A stretch of DNA of 64,000 nucleotides from Pseudomonas sp. LD120 (GTDB lineage: Bacteria > Pseudomonadota > Gammaproteobacteria > Pseudomonadales > Pseudomonadaceae), in NCBI RefSeq assembly GCF_009861525.1, contig NZ_WVHL01000002.1, positions 372,001-436,000 of the forward strand. Direction: 5' to 3'. The first letter of the stretch is position 1; the number at the start of each line of letters is the position of its first letter. The position numbers and the translations under genes were made by a program. The notes beneath the pieces were generated by a model. That model ran no database searches and was not told the DNA's origin. It worked only from the letters and a program-made list of their open reading frames with translations. Below, piece by piece: positions 29,962 through 40,213 of the stretch.

Positions 29962-30252
29962 CTATTTTCCTGCTGCCTGGGCAGCCGTGGTGAGCGCGGC
30001 ATTCCAGAACGGGTTGGCGAAAATCAGGATCATCGACACCACGAAGCAGTAAATGGCCGTCGATTCGATCATTGCCAGACCAACGAACAGGGTGCGGGTG
30101 ATGGTGGCCGAAGCATCCGGCTGCTGGGCCAGCGAACTGAGGGCCAGGGACACGGCCCTGCCTTCGGCCAGGGCCGGGGCCATGGTGCCAAAACCGGTGG
30201 TTAGGCCCGCCATGACGATGGAGGCGACGGCGATCCAAGTGAGAGAGTCCAT
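29962..30252 (-). CDS. atpE: N-ATPase c (rotor ring) subunit
   Basis: A 96-residue two-helix proteolipid. Helix 1 carries APALAEGRA with Glu30. Helix 2 carries MIESTAIY with Glu63, Ser64, Thr65 and Tyr68. Carboxylates in both helices together with the EST..Y pattern mark N-type c subunits and led to predictions of Na+ binding. The purified B. pseudomallei N-ATPase ring was, however, measured as H+-specific, so the ion used here is open. The gene sits 3 bases before atpF and about 40 after atpB. Confidence 0.95.
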   Translation of the reverse strand: MDSLTWIAVASIVMAGLTTGFGTMAPALAEGRAVSLALSSLAQQPDASATITRTLFVGLAMIESTAIYCFVVSMILIFANPFWNAALTTAAQAAGK

Positions 30253-30294
30253 AAAGTGCCTTTATGTGAGGTGGCTGGAAAAAAACGCCAGGGT

Positions 30295-30996
30295 TCAGGT
30301 GTCGGGCTCCGGCGTTGGTGGGGGGGCGACTTTGCTGCTGCGGGTGGCGGCGGCGATGTACACCGCCGCCAGAATCGTAAAGATGTAGGCCTGCACCATG
30401 CCGGTGAGCAGGCCCAGCAAGGTCATCACGATGGGGAACACAAACGGCGTGATGGACAACAGGATGCCGATGATCATCGCGCCACTCATCATGTTGCCGA
30501 ACAGCCGCACCGCCAGCGCCAGGGTCCGCGAGAGCTCGCTGATGAGGTTGAAAGGCAGCATGATCGGCGTCGGCTGCACATAGGATTTGAGGTAGCCCGG
30601 CAGGCCCTGTCCGGAGATGCCAAACAGCGGCACGGCCACCAGTACGCACAATGCCAGGGCCACGGTGGTCGACAGCGACGCGGTGGGCGGCTCGTAGCCG
30701 GGGATCACCGTGGCCAACGCCGCCGCCGCGATAAACAGGAACAAGGTGCCGAGAAAATCCAGGTAGCGCCGCGGGTGCTTCAGGCCGACATCGCTGATCT
30801 GCCCGACGATCGCGGTCACCACGATCTCCAGCAGGTTCTGCCAGCGTGAACGCTCATGACCGGTGGCCAGGCGCCGAGTGATCAGCGCGGCGCCGAGCAC
30901 CAGCACGGCCATCAGCGCCCACGTGAACACGATGGTGGCATTGAGCTTGAAAAAGCCGTACTGCCAGAAGATCCAGGCATCCGGTGTCAGGCGCAT
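30295..30996 (-). CDS. atpB: N-ATPase a (stator channel) subunit
   Basis: A 233-residue membrane subunit that forms the ion half-channels against the c ring. It has about five or six helices. The essential arginine lies in LSRTLALAVRLFGNMMSGAM near 145-165. The start at 30996 was chosen over a longer frame because the extra residues are a shadow of atpR, which this gene overlaps by 10 bases. The C-terminus ends in a Pro-rich tail. Confidence 0.92.
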   Translation of the reverse strand: MRLTPDAWIFWQYGFFKLNATIVFTWALMAVLVLGAALITRRLATGHERSRWQNLLEIVVTAIVGQISDVGLKHPRRYLDFLGTLFLFIAAAALATVIPGYEPPTASLSTTVALALCVLVAVPLFGISGQGLPGYLKSYVQPTPIMLPFNLISELSRTLALAVRLFGNMMSGAMIIGILLSITPFVFPIVMTLLGLLTGMVQAYIFTILAAVYIAAATRSSKVAPPPTPEPDT

Positions 30997-31316
30997 GGCG
31001 GCGCTCCGGAGGCAGGTGGCGCGTTCAGCGCGGCGCGTGGTTGGGTCATGCGCAGGACGGCGGTGCGGGCAAGCAGGAACCCCAGCAGGCACAGGGCCAA
31101 ACGCAGCGGCTGGCCGCTACCGACGAAGTAGAACCCCAGCAGCACGATGGCCGTGCGCGCGATCAGGCTGGCGAAGAACCAGAGCGCCGGGTTCGCCGCC
31201 CCGGCTCCCCGGCGCACGGTCCACCACAGCCCGCCGAAGAACACCGCGCCCAGCAGGGCGCCGCTCACTACCGTCACGGCCCACATCCAGGGCCCACTGC
31301 CAAGGTCAATCATCAC
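30987..31316 (-). CDS. atpR: N-ATPase accessory membrane subunit AtpR
   Basis: A 109-residue protein with three membrane segments (about 9-30, 42-63 and 69-88). It matches the AtpR position and topology in N-ATPase operons, a subunit found only with this ATPase type and proposed to contact the c ring through conserved arginines. Candidate arginines here are RR near 36 and R in LIARTAIVLL. It overlaps atpQ and atpB. Confidence 0.88.
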   Translation of the reverse strand: MMIDLGSGPWMWAVTVVSGALLGAVFFGGLWWTVRRGAGAANPALWFFASLIARTAIVLLGFYFVGSGQPLRLALCLLGFLLARTAVLRMTQPRAALNAPPASGAPPCA

Positions 31317-31661
31317 CCTCCTCCTTGTCTGCCGATTCGTCGTGCATGGCCTGGTCTTCCCGCGCCACCCAGCGCCAGGCGTTCAGGCAACCGAGGGTTA
31401 ATCCCGCCACCAGCAAGGCCAGGGTCCAGGAGCGCCCGTTCGAATAATGTTGATCGAGCCACAGGCCAAGCGCGGCGCCGAGCAAGGTCGGCACGACCAC
31501 TGACCAGCCGATCAGCCCCATCATGCCCAAGCCGAACCAGACCCCGGGCGTGCCATTGCGCCGCGCTTTGAGTTTGCGCGCCGCTTTGGCGCCCACCTGT
31601 TCGGCCAGGGTCGGGCTGGCGGTTGGCGCAGGGGGCGGTCTGTCCTTGGCGTCGTGCTTCA

Positions 31662-31662
<1 letters not shown>
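31306..31662 (-). CDS. atpQ: N-ATPase accessory subunit AtpQ (AtpI-like)
   Basis: A 118-residue protein with a basic cytoplasmic N-terminus (about 1-40) and two helices (about 43-68 and 78-98). It resembles the AtpI/MgtI-type assembly proteins of F-type operons, with GLWLDQHY between the helices. AtpI homologues help assemble the c ring or bring in Mg2+. It ends in an acidic tail (ESADKEEGDD). It overlaps atpR by 11 bases and touches the atpC stop. Confidence 0.88.
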
Positions 31663-33615
<1,953 letters not shown>

Positions 33616-33649
33616 TCACGCGGCGCTGGTCAGTGGCGGGGCCATCGGT

Positions 33650-34372
33650 TCATGGCTTTCGCCGGGCGTAGGGCAGCAGCCGCTCGGTTTCTTTTCTGAC
33701 CACCGCGTAACACTCGCAACTCAACGCCTCAAGCTGCGGTCGGTCGAGCACGGTGATCAGCCCGCGGCAGTACTCGATGACCCCGAGCTTCTGCAACTTG
33801 CGAGCCGCCTCGGTGACGCCTTCGCGGCGTACGCCCAGCATGTTGGCGATCAGTTCCTGAGTCATCGCCAGCTTGTTGCCCGGCAGCCGGTCCAGCGAGA
33901 GCAGAAGCCAACGGCACAGTTGCTGGTCGATCGTGTGGTGACGGTTGCAGACCGCGGTCTGGGCCATCTGGGTGATCAACGCCTGGGTGTAGCGCAACAT
34001 CAGATGGAGCATTGCGCCATGGCGGTTGAACTCGTCCTTGAGCAACTGGCCCCGCAGCCGATAAGCATACCCGGCGCTCTGCACCACCGCCCGGCTGGAG
34101 GTGCTTTCACCGCCCATGAACAACGCCACACCAAGCAGCCCCTCGTTACCGACCACCGAGATCTCCGCCGATGCGCCGTCTTCCATCACGTACAACAGAG
34201 AAACGATGGAGTCGGTGGGGAAATACACGTAGCGCAGCACATCCCCGGATTCATACAGGACGCTGCCCAAATCGAACCTCACCCGCTCCAATTGCGGAAA
34301 CAGCCGCTGGCGCACTTCGGCCGGCAACGCGGCGAGTAGGTGGTTTTCCTGAGGATGGGGGGATTCAGGCAT
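33650..34372 (-). CDS. Crp/Fnr-family transcription regulator
   Basis: A 240-residue regulator. The cyclic-nucleotide-binding-like fold (about 10-130, LERVRFDLGSVLYESGDVLRYVYFPTDSIVSLL) is followed by a helix and a winged HTH (MTQELIANMLGVRREGVTEAARKLQKLGVIEYCRG). It lacks an N-terminal FNR-type cysteine cluster, so it is not an obvious oxygen sensor; its effector is unknown. The start at 34372 has AGGTGAG upstream. An alternative at 34423 would overlap the phosphoketolase stop as ATGA. It lies between phosphoketolase and atpD on the same strand and is the natural candidate for local control. Confidence 0.88.
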   Translation of the reverse strand: MPESPHPQENHLLAALPAEVRQRLFPQLERVRFDLGSVLYESGDVLRYVYFPTDSIVSLLYVMEDGASAEISVVGNEGLLGVALFMGGESTSSRAVVQSAGYAYRLRGQLLKDEFNRHGAMLHLMLRYTQALITQMAQTAVCNRHHTIDQQLCRWLLLSLDRLPGNKLAMTQELIANMLGVRREGVTEAARKLQKLGVIEYCRGLITVLDRPQLEALSCECYAVVRKETERLLPYARRKP

Positions 34373-34419
34373 CGCACTCACCTGGAGGGGCGCAACCAGA
34401 TGCCTGGTCGGTATCGTGC

Positions 34420-36819
34420 TCATGATAGCTGCGAGCCATTGCGCTGTGGGGGTGTCGTGGTCCATTGCCAGTCGCGCACGTGGGGCAGGTCTTCGCCATG
34501 CTCGCTGATGTAGCGCTTGTGCCTTTGGATCATCGTCCAGTAGCGCTCGCGGGCGCGGGGCACCTCGTTGCGCAGCCGCGCAATTCGCTCAATGGCGTCC
34601 AGCGCCAGTCGGTAGCGGTCCAGGTTGTTGAGCACCACCATGTCGAACGGCGTAGTGGTGGTGCCCTCGTCACGGAAACCGCGCACATGAAAGTTGTCAT
34701 GGTTGGCGCGCTTGTACGTCAGCTTGTGGATCAGCGCGGGGTAACCGTGAAAGGCGAAAATCACCGGTCTGTCGAGGGTGAACAGTTCGTCGAAATCACC
34801 GTCCGCCAGGCCATGGGGGTGCTCGCTGCTGGGCTGCAGCACCATCAGATCGACCACGTTGACCACCCGGATGCGGATGTCGGGAATGTACTCACGCAAC
34901 AGCGTCACGCTGGCCAGGGTCTCCAAGGTTGGTACATCGCCGGCGCACGCCATGACCACATCGGGACCATCCGCCGTTTCATTCCCGGCCCAGGCCCAGA
35001 TACCGGCGCCGGCAGTGCAATGACGCACCGCCGACGGCATGTCCAGCCACTGCCACTCTGGCTGTTTGCCGGCAATGATCAGGTTGATGCAGTCGCGGTT
35101 GCGCAGGCAGTGATCGGTGACCGACAACAGGCAATTGGCATCCGGCGGCAGGTAGATGCGCACCGTGTCGGCTTTCTTGTTGGCCACATGATCGATAAAG
35201 CCCGGGTCTTGGTGCGAAAAGCCGTTGTGATCCTGCCGCCAGGTGTGTGACGTCAGCAGGTAGTTGAGCGAGGCGATCGGCTTGCGCCAGGCAAGGCCCT
35301 GGGTTTCCTTGAGCCATTTGGCGTGCTGATTGAACATCGAATCAATGATGTGGATGAACGCTTCGTAGCAAGAAAATAGGCCGTGACGCCCGGTCAGCAG
35401 GTAGCCCTCCAGCCAGCCCTGGCACAGGTGCTCGCTCAAGACCTCCATCACGCGTCCATCGGCACTGAGATTGATATCGACCTCGCTGGTCGCCGCCATC
35501 CAGGTTTTGCCACTCACCTGGTACACCGCGTCGAGCCGGTTGGATGCGGTTTCGTCGGGACCGAACAGGCGAAAGTTGGCCGATTGCAGATTGCGCTGCA
35601 TGACGTCACGCACATAGGTGCCCAGCACCCGAGTCGCCTCAGCCTTGATCGCACCAGGCGTAACCACGGGCACTGCGTACCGCTGAAAGTCCGGCAGCGA
35701 CAACGGACGCAGCAGTTCTCCGCCATTGGCGTGGGGGTTGGCGCCCATTCGCTGATGCCCGGTGGGGGCCAAATCAGCCAACTCGCTGCGCAACTGGCCA
35801 TTGTGGTCGAACAACTCATCGGGTCGATAACCGAGCAGCCACGACTCCAGCTGTTTGAGGTGTTGTGCCTGGCTGAAATCGGCAATCGGCACCTGATGCG
35901 CCCGCCAGGTGCCTTCCACCGGCAACCCGTCAACGTATTGCGGTCCGGTCCAGCCTTTGGGCGTTCGCAAAATAATCATCGGCCAGATCGGGCGCTGTGG
36001 GTGTTGACTGTCGGGGGCCTGGCGGGCAACGCGCTGAATCTCGGCGATGCGCTGCATCACGCGATCGAGCGTGCTCGCCAGGGCCTGATGCACCGCCATG
36101 GGCTCATCCCCCTCAACAAAATAAGGCTCGTAACCGTAGCCGCACATCAGCGCGATCAATTCCTCCCGTGGAATCCGCGCCAGCACGCTGGGGTTGGCAA
36201 TCTTGAAACCGTTGAGATGCAGAATCGGCAGGACCGCGCCGTCGCGAATCGGGTTGAGGAACTTGTTCGAGTGCCAACTGGCAGCGAGCGGCCCGGTCTC
36301 GGCTTCGCCATCGCCAATCACGCAAGCCACGATCAACTGCGGATTGTCGAATGCGGCCCCGAAGGCGTGCACCAGGGAATAGCCCAGCTCCCCACCCTCG
36401 TGGATGGAACCGGGCACCTGCGCCGAGACATGACTGGAGATACCGCCGGGCCAGGAAAACTGCCGGAACAGCCGGGTCAGCCCGTTGCGGTTTTGCTCGA
36501 TCGCCGGATACCGCTCGGTGTAAGAGCCTTCCAGGTAGGTTTGCGCAACGATCCCCGGGCCACCGTGGCCGGGGCCGGTGATGAGGATCATGTCCAGGCC
36601 CAGGGCCTTGATCACGCGATTGAGGTGCACATACAGCAAGTTCAAACCCGGTGTGGTGCCCCAATGCCCCAGCAACCGCGGCTTGATGTGTTCGCGCAGC
36701 AACGGCGCTTCAAGCAAGGCGTTGGCTTGCAGGTAGATCTGACCGACTGACAGATAATTGGCTGCTCGCCAATACGCATCCATCGCCAGCAACTGCTGAG
36801 GAGTAAGTTCCTGACCCAT
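34420..36819 (-). CDS. xfp: Phosphoketolase (xylulose-5-P/fructose-6-P)
   Basis: A 799-residue thiamine-diphosphate enzyme that splits xylulose-5-phosphate (and usually fructose-6-phosphate) with phosphate to give acetyl-phosphate. Full family length is present. The N-terminal domain has [18 protein letters not shown] and GPGHGGPG; the cofactor motif is [21 protein letters not shown] near 198; the middle domain has [26 protein letters not shown] lies 7 bases before the ATG. Acetyl-phosphate can yield ATP through an acetate kinase, which is not in this window. It is the first gene of the minus-strand cassette that includes the Crp regulator and the N-ATPase. Confidence 0.95.
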   Translation of the reverse strand: MGQELTPQQLLAMDAYWRAANYLSVGQIYLQANALLEAPLLREHIKPRLLGHWGTTPGLNLLYVHLNRVIKALGLDMILITGPGHGGPGIVAQTYLEGSYTERYPAIEQNRNGLTRLFRQFSWPGGISSHVSAQVPGSIHEGGELGYSLVHAFGAAFDNPQLIVACVIGDGEAETGPLAASWHSNKFLNPIRDGAVLPILHLNGFKIANPSVLARIPREELIALMCGYGYEPYFVEGDEPMAVHQALASTLDRVMQRIAEIQRVARQAPDSQHPQRPIWPMIILRTPKGWTGPQYVDGLPVEGTWRAHQVPIADFSQAQHLKQLESWLLGYRPDELFDHNGQLRSELADLAPTGHQRMGANPHANGGELLRPLSLPDFQRYAVPVVTPGAIKAEATRVLGTYVRDVMQRNLQSANFRLFGPDETASNRLDAVYQVSGKTWMAATSEVDINLSADGRVMEVLSEHLCQGWLEGYLLTGRHGLFSCYEAFIHIIDSMFNQHAKWLKETQGLAWRKPIASLNYLLTSHTWRQDHNGFSHQDPGFIDHVANKKADTVRIYLPPDANCLLSVTDHCLRNRDCINLIIAGKQPEWQWLDMPSAVRHCTAGAGIWAWAGNETADGPDVVMACAGDVPTLETLASVTLLREYIPDIRIRVVNVVDLMVLQPSSEHPHGLADGDFDELFTLDRPVIFAFHGYPALIHKLTYKRANHDNFHVRGFRDEGTTTTPFDMVVLNNLDRYRLALDAIERIARLRNEVPRARERYWTMIQRHKRYISEHGEDLPHVRDWQWTTTPPQRNGSQLS

Positions 36820-37249
36820 CGTTTGCTCCTTGGCCGAAGGCTCGCTGCGGTAGCGCTCACTGCAGAGTCCTTCAACTTAAGTGCCTGGGGCCCGACTGGA
36901 TAGCCTCGGAAACTACCCACGCACCGGGCTCAAGAAGGTGCTCTCGGGCAGCGTGCCAAACCGACTGGCGGACGCTTGGGCGTACCAGCTACCGGCCAAT
37001 ACCGCGCCGGGGCCGGCAAACCAGGCGCACGCTGGGGAAACTACCTAGGCCCTGCCCGCCCAGCCCCGAGAACCCGGCGCAGCGCCGGCCAGTGTGGGCT
37101 CGAACAAGCCTGGTTTCAGCGGCGCCCCGGGGCAGTCCGTGCGCCGGGCAAGCGTCCCGCCTGCACCAGTGCTGGTGCCTCGCCACCTCGCCCTGCTAGG
37201 CTAGCCCGCGCGCTGCCACTATGAGCCAGCGCCACTTGTGGAGCCGCCC
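36820..37249. promoter_or_regulatory. Divergent region between phosphoketolase and AraC genes
   Basis: 430 GC-rich bases with no supported gene. It should hold the promoter of the phosphoketolase/N-ATPase cassette on the minus strand and that of the AraC gene on the plus strand. I looked for TTGAT-N4-ATCAA (Anr/Fnr-type) and found none. Confidence 0.4.
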
Positions 37250-38056
37250 ATGACCCTAACCGCGCACTTCTGGCGCGACAGCCATCTGCCTTACGTCGAA
37301 AGCCGCCGAGCCTGTGACAGCCGCATCAACTACAAGATCCACAGCCATCCCACGCTGTCCATCGGCGCGGTGGATTGTGGCCTCAGCGTGTTCAGCGGCG
37401 CCGCCGAGGGACCGATGCTGATCCAGGCAGGCAGCGTGGTGTGGGTTCCGGCCGATTGCGTGCATGCCTGCAACCCCGCGCCCGACAGCGCCTGGAGCTA
37501 CCAGATGCTGCACCTGGACGCCGACTGGGTGCAGCGCCTGCGCCAGGAGTCGCATCCGGACGCCGGGGCATCGCAGCAGGTGCGGCTTAGCAACGATCGC
37601 GGGCTGTACCAACGGTTCTGCCAACTCAACGACCAGCTGTTTTCCACGGCCCACTGGCAGGACAAGGAAGCCGCCCTGATCGAGTTCATCACGGACTTCC
37701 CGAGCCAAAACCAGCCAGCGATCAGCCCGGCCGCCGATCCGGCGCGGGCCAGTGCGGGGGTGCGTCAGGTCATGGCCTGCCTGCAACGAGACCCGCAGGC
37801 CCTTCACCCTCTGGAGCAATTGGCGCAACAGGCCCGTCTGAGCCGTTACCAATTGATCCGGGCCTTTCGCACGGCCACCGGCATGACGCCCCATGCCTAC
37901 CAACTGAACCTGCGAATCATCCAGGCCCGTGTCTCGTTGCTGGCCGGAGAAGCCCCGGCAGCCCTGGCCCAGCGCCTGGGTTTTGCCGATCAGGCGCACT
38001 TTCAGCGGGTGTTCAAGGCCCATGTCGGAATCACTCCGGGGCGCTACAAGGGCTGA
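37250..38056 (+). CDS. AraC-family transcription regulator
   Basis: A 268-residue regulator. The N-terminal cupin-like sensing domain (about 20-150, HSHPTLSIGAVDCG, MLIQAGSVVWVPADCVHACNP) is followed by the C-terminal double HTH (LEQLAQQARLSRYQLIRAFRTATGMTPHAYQ, then LAQRLGFADQAHFQRVFKAHVGITPGRYKG). The start ATG at 37250 is preferred; an in-frame GTG at 37238 is possible. A LysE-type exporter follows in the same direction, a common pairing in which the regulator controls the exporter in response to its substrate. Confidence 0.92.
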   Translation: MTLTAHFWRDSHLPYVESRRACDSRINYKIHSHPTLSIGAVDCGLSVFSGAAEGPMLIQAGSVVWVPADCVHACNPAPDSAWSYQMLHLDADWVQRLRQESHPDAGASQQVRLSNDRGLYQRFCQLNDQLFSTAHWQDKEAALIEFITDFPSQNQPAISPAADPARASAGVRQVMACLQRDPQALHPLEQLAQQARLSRYQLIRAFRTATGMTPHAYQLNLRIIQARVSLLAGEAPAALAQRLGFADQAHFQRVFKAHVGITPGRYKG

Positions 38057-38136
38057 AGGCCGCGCAATTTTATTCAATACCCAGGCCCTGCGCCGCCGCA
38101 GACTTGCCGCTACTCAGGTTTGTGGACGTTTTGCTC

Positions 38137-38775
38137 ATGTTTCAACAGTTTTTGCTGGTTGCCGCCGCGCACTTTCTCGCTCTGCTGTCCCCCGGGCCGG
38201 ACTTCTTCGTGGTGGCGCGCATGTCCATCGCCGCCGGCTGGAGGCCGGCCACCGGCGCTTGCCTGGGCATCGCCCTGGCCAACGGCCTGTTCATTGGCCT
38301 GGCGTTCGGCGGGGTCTCGGTGTTTCGCCCGGACAGCTCACTGTTTTTGCTGATCCAACTGGCCGGTTGCGGCTACCTGCTTTACCTGGGCGGGCTGTTT
38401 ATCGGCCATGCCGGCGGCAGTTCCCTGGCCACCGTGGCCAATAACGGCGCCAGCCGTGGCTTGAACCGCGCCACCTGGTGGCGCGGCCTGGGCATGGGTT
38501 TTTTATCCGGGATGCTCAACCCCAAGAACGCCTTGTTCTACGTCAGTCTGGCGTCCTTGCTGGGGGCACAGACCGGCCCCGGCTGGAAGCTGATCTACGG
38601 TGTGTGGATGTTCAGCGTGGTGCTGCTATGGGACCTGGTGGTGGCGCTGGCCATCGGCAATGGCGCGCTGCGCGAGCGTTTTTCCCGCGGGCTGCCCTGG
38701 TTGGAAAGAATCACCGGAGCGATCCTGATCCTCCTGGCGCTGCTGGTCCTGACAAGCATGGCGCTGGGTTCTTGA
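38137..38775 (+). CDS. LysE/RhtB-family exporter
   Basis: A 212-residue inner-membrane exporter of amino acids or related metabolites, with six helices. The family signature LLSPGPDFFVVARMSIAAGWRPATGACLGIALAN is at the N-terminus and LSGMLNPKNALFYVSL lies mid-protein. The ATG at 38137 gives the typical N-terminus. It starts 80 bases after the AraC gene. The substrate is not predictable from sequence. Confidence 0.9.
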   Translation: MFQQFLLVAAAHFLALLSPGPDFFVVARMSIAAGWRPATGACLGIALANGLFIGLAFGGVSVFRPDSSLFLLIQLAGCGYLLYLGGLFIGHAGGSSLATVANNGASRGLNRATWWRGLGMGFLSGMLNPKNALFYVSLASLLGAQTGPGWKLIYGVWMFSVVLLWDLVVALAIGNGALRERFSRGLPWLERITGAILILLALLVLTSMALGS

Positions 38776-38906
38776 GCGACAAAAGCCGGTCAACGACCTG
38801 CGACTTATAGCCGCAGGCGTTGGTCTAAATTGCCCGCCGCCGCTTGCGTCCGTTTGCTACCATGCGCGGGTTTTTGCCTGTGAGGCTGTTCAAAGGGCGT
38901 TATTTC

Positions 38907-39512
38907 ATGAGTGTTTTGCTGACTCGCCGCACCCTGCTCACCAGCGCCGGGGTGCTCGGCCTGGGCCTGCTTGCCGGTTGCGACAACAGTCCCCGACTGT
39001 CCTTCAAGTACGGCAAGGACCTGAGCAATCAGATTCTCGGCCGCACCTTCAAACTTACCGACTCCCAAGGCGAAACCAAGTCGCTGTCCAGCTACCGTGG
39101 CCTGATGCCGATGATCTTCTTCGGCTTCACCCAGTGCCCGGCGGTCTGCCCCACCACCCTGGCCCGCGCCGCCCAGGCCAAGAAGCTGATGGGCCGCGAC
39201 GGCGACCGCCTGAAAGTGGTGTTCATCACCCTGGACCCGGAGCGCGACACGCCAGAAGTGCTGGACGCCTACGTCAAAGCCTTCGACCCGAGCTTCGAGG
39301 CGCTGTACGGCAGCCTGGAAGAAACCGCAGCCACCGCCAAAGAGTTCAAGGTGTTCTACGAGAAGATCCCCAGCGGCTCGACCTACACCCTGTCCCATAC
39401 CGCCACCAGTTTCGTCTACGACTCCCGGGGCACCCTGCGCCTGGGGCTGTCCCAGTCCCTCAACGCCCAAGAGTGCGCGGAAGACCTGCTCACCGTCATG
39501 GAGGTTTGTTAA
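38907..39512 (+). CDS. SCO1/SenC-family copper chaperone lipoprotein
   Basis: A 201-residue thioredoxin-fold protein for copper delivery to the CuA site of cytochrome c oxidase. The N-terminal signal ends in a lipobox, LLAGC (Cys near 23), so it is membrane-anchored outside the cytoplasm. The metal ligands are CPAVC (CxxxC, near 71-75) and the histidine in LSHTATSFVYD. The ATG at 38907 fits the twin-Arg-like start SVLLTRRTLLTSAG. Its stop overlaps the next gene by one base. Confidence 0.93.
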   Translation: MSVLLTRRTLLTSAGVLGLGLLAGCDNSPRLSFKYGKDLSNQILGRTFKLTDSQGETKSLSSYRGLMPMIFFGFTQCPAVCPTTLARAAQAKKLMGRDGDRLKVVFITLDPERDTPEVLDAYVKAFDPSFEALYGSLEETAATAKEFKVFYEKIPSGSTYTLSHTATSFVYDSRGTLRLGLSQSLNAQECAEDLLTVMEVC

Positions 39513-39991
39513 TGAATGCCCACCAGCGCCCGTCGCGCCTTAAATCCGCCCTGCTGCTGATCTCTCTGCTGGGCCTGGCTGGCACCGCCGGCGCGGCGAC
39601 CCAAGTGGACAACGCCTGGGTTCGCGCCACAGTCCCCGGCCAGCACGCCAGCGGCGCCTTCATGGACCTCACCGCCAGCAGCGATAGCAAGCTGGTTGAA
39701 GTGCGATCGCCCGCGGCCAAGAACGTGCAGATCCACCAGTCGAGCATGCACAACGACGTGATGAGCATGCAGCAAGTGGACGCCATCGCCCTGCCGGCCG
39801 GGAAGAAGGTCAGCCTGGACACCCACGGCTACCACGTGATGCTCATGGAGCTCACCGGCCAGATCAAGGCCGGCGACACAGTGCCTCTGACCCTGATCGT
39901 GGAAAACGCCCAGGGCGAGCAGGAAACCATCAAGGTCCAAGCCCAGGCCCGAGCGCTGAATGCGCCGGATCACAGCATGATGAAGCACTGA
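39512..39991 (+). CDS. PCu(A)C-type periplasmic copper chaperone
   Basis: A 159-residue periplasmic protein with a signal peptide (about 1-28, cleavage after AGA). The copper-binding pattern is visible as IHQSSMHNDVMSM and GYHVMLM, the H(M)x10Mx21HxM motif region. It works with SCO proteins to metallate CuA, and it overlaps the SCO gene. A terminator follows. The C-terminus, DHSMMKH, may add weak metal ligands. Confidence 0.93.
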   Translation: MNAHQRPSRLKSALLLISLLGLAGTAGAATQVDNAWVRATVPGQHASGAFMDLTASSDSKLVEVRSPAAKNVQIHQSSMHNDVMSMQQVDAIALPAGKKVSLDTHGYHVMLMELTGQIKAGDTVPLTLIVENAQGEQETIKVQAQARALNAPDHSMMKH

Positions 39992-40030
39992 GTTCGATAC
40001 ACCAGCATGCCCCAAGTCGCCTAAAAGAAG

Positions 40031-40063
40031 CGCCGGTTCTGTTCGCAGCTACCGGCGTTTTTT
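40031..40063 (+). terminator. Intrinsic terminator after the copper-chaperone pair
   Basis: CGCCGGT (40031-40037) pairs with ACCGGCG (40051-40057), followed by TTTTTTG. Confidence 0.8.
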
Positions 40064-40213
40064 GCTCCACGGCTGGGTAAAGGCTTGGCCGGCCTGAGCC
40101 TTCAATCGACCGCGGGCCAGCCAAGCGGGAAAAAAGGAGGGGCCAGAGCCTGTTATGCTTGCGCGGTTTGCCGCGTCCTGTACGCCCTTGATATCCCCCT
40201 TGCGCCTTGGTGA

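Noticed and set aside
29810..30649. 279-codon minus-strand frame spanning atpE and atpB
   Set aside because: It reads out of frame across two well-supported ATPase subunit genes.
36820..37249. Anr/Fnr box expected upstream of phosphoketolase
   Set aside because: I searched for TTGAT-N4-ATCAA by eye and found none, so low-oxygen control by Anr is not claimed.
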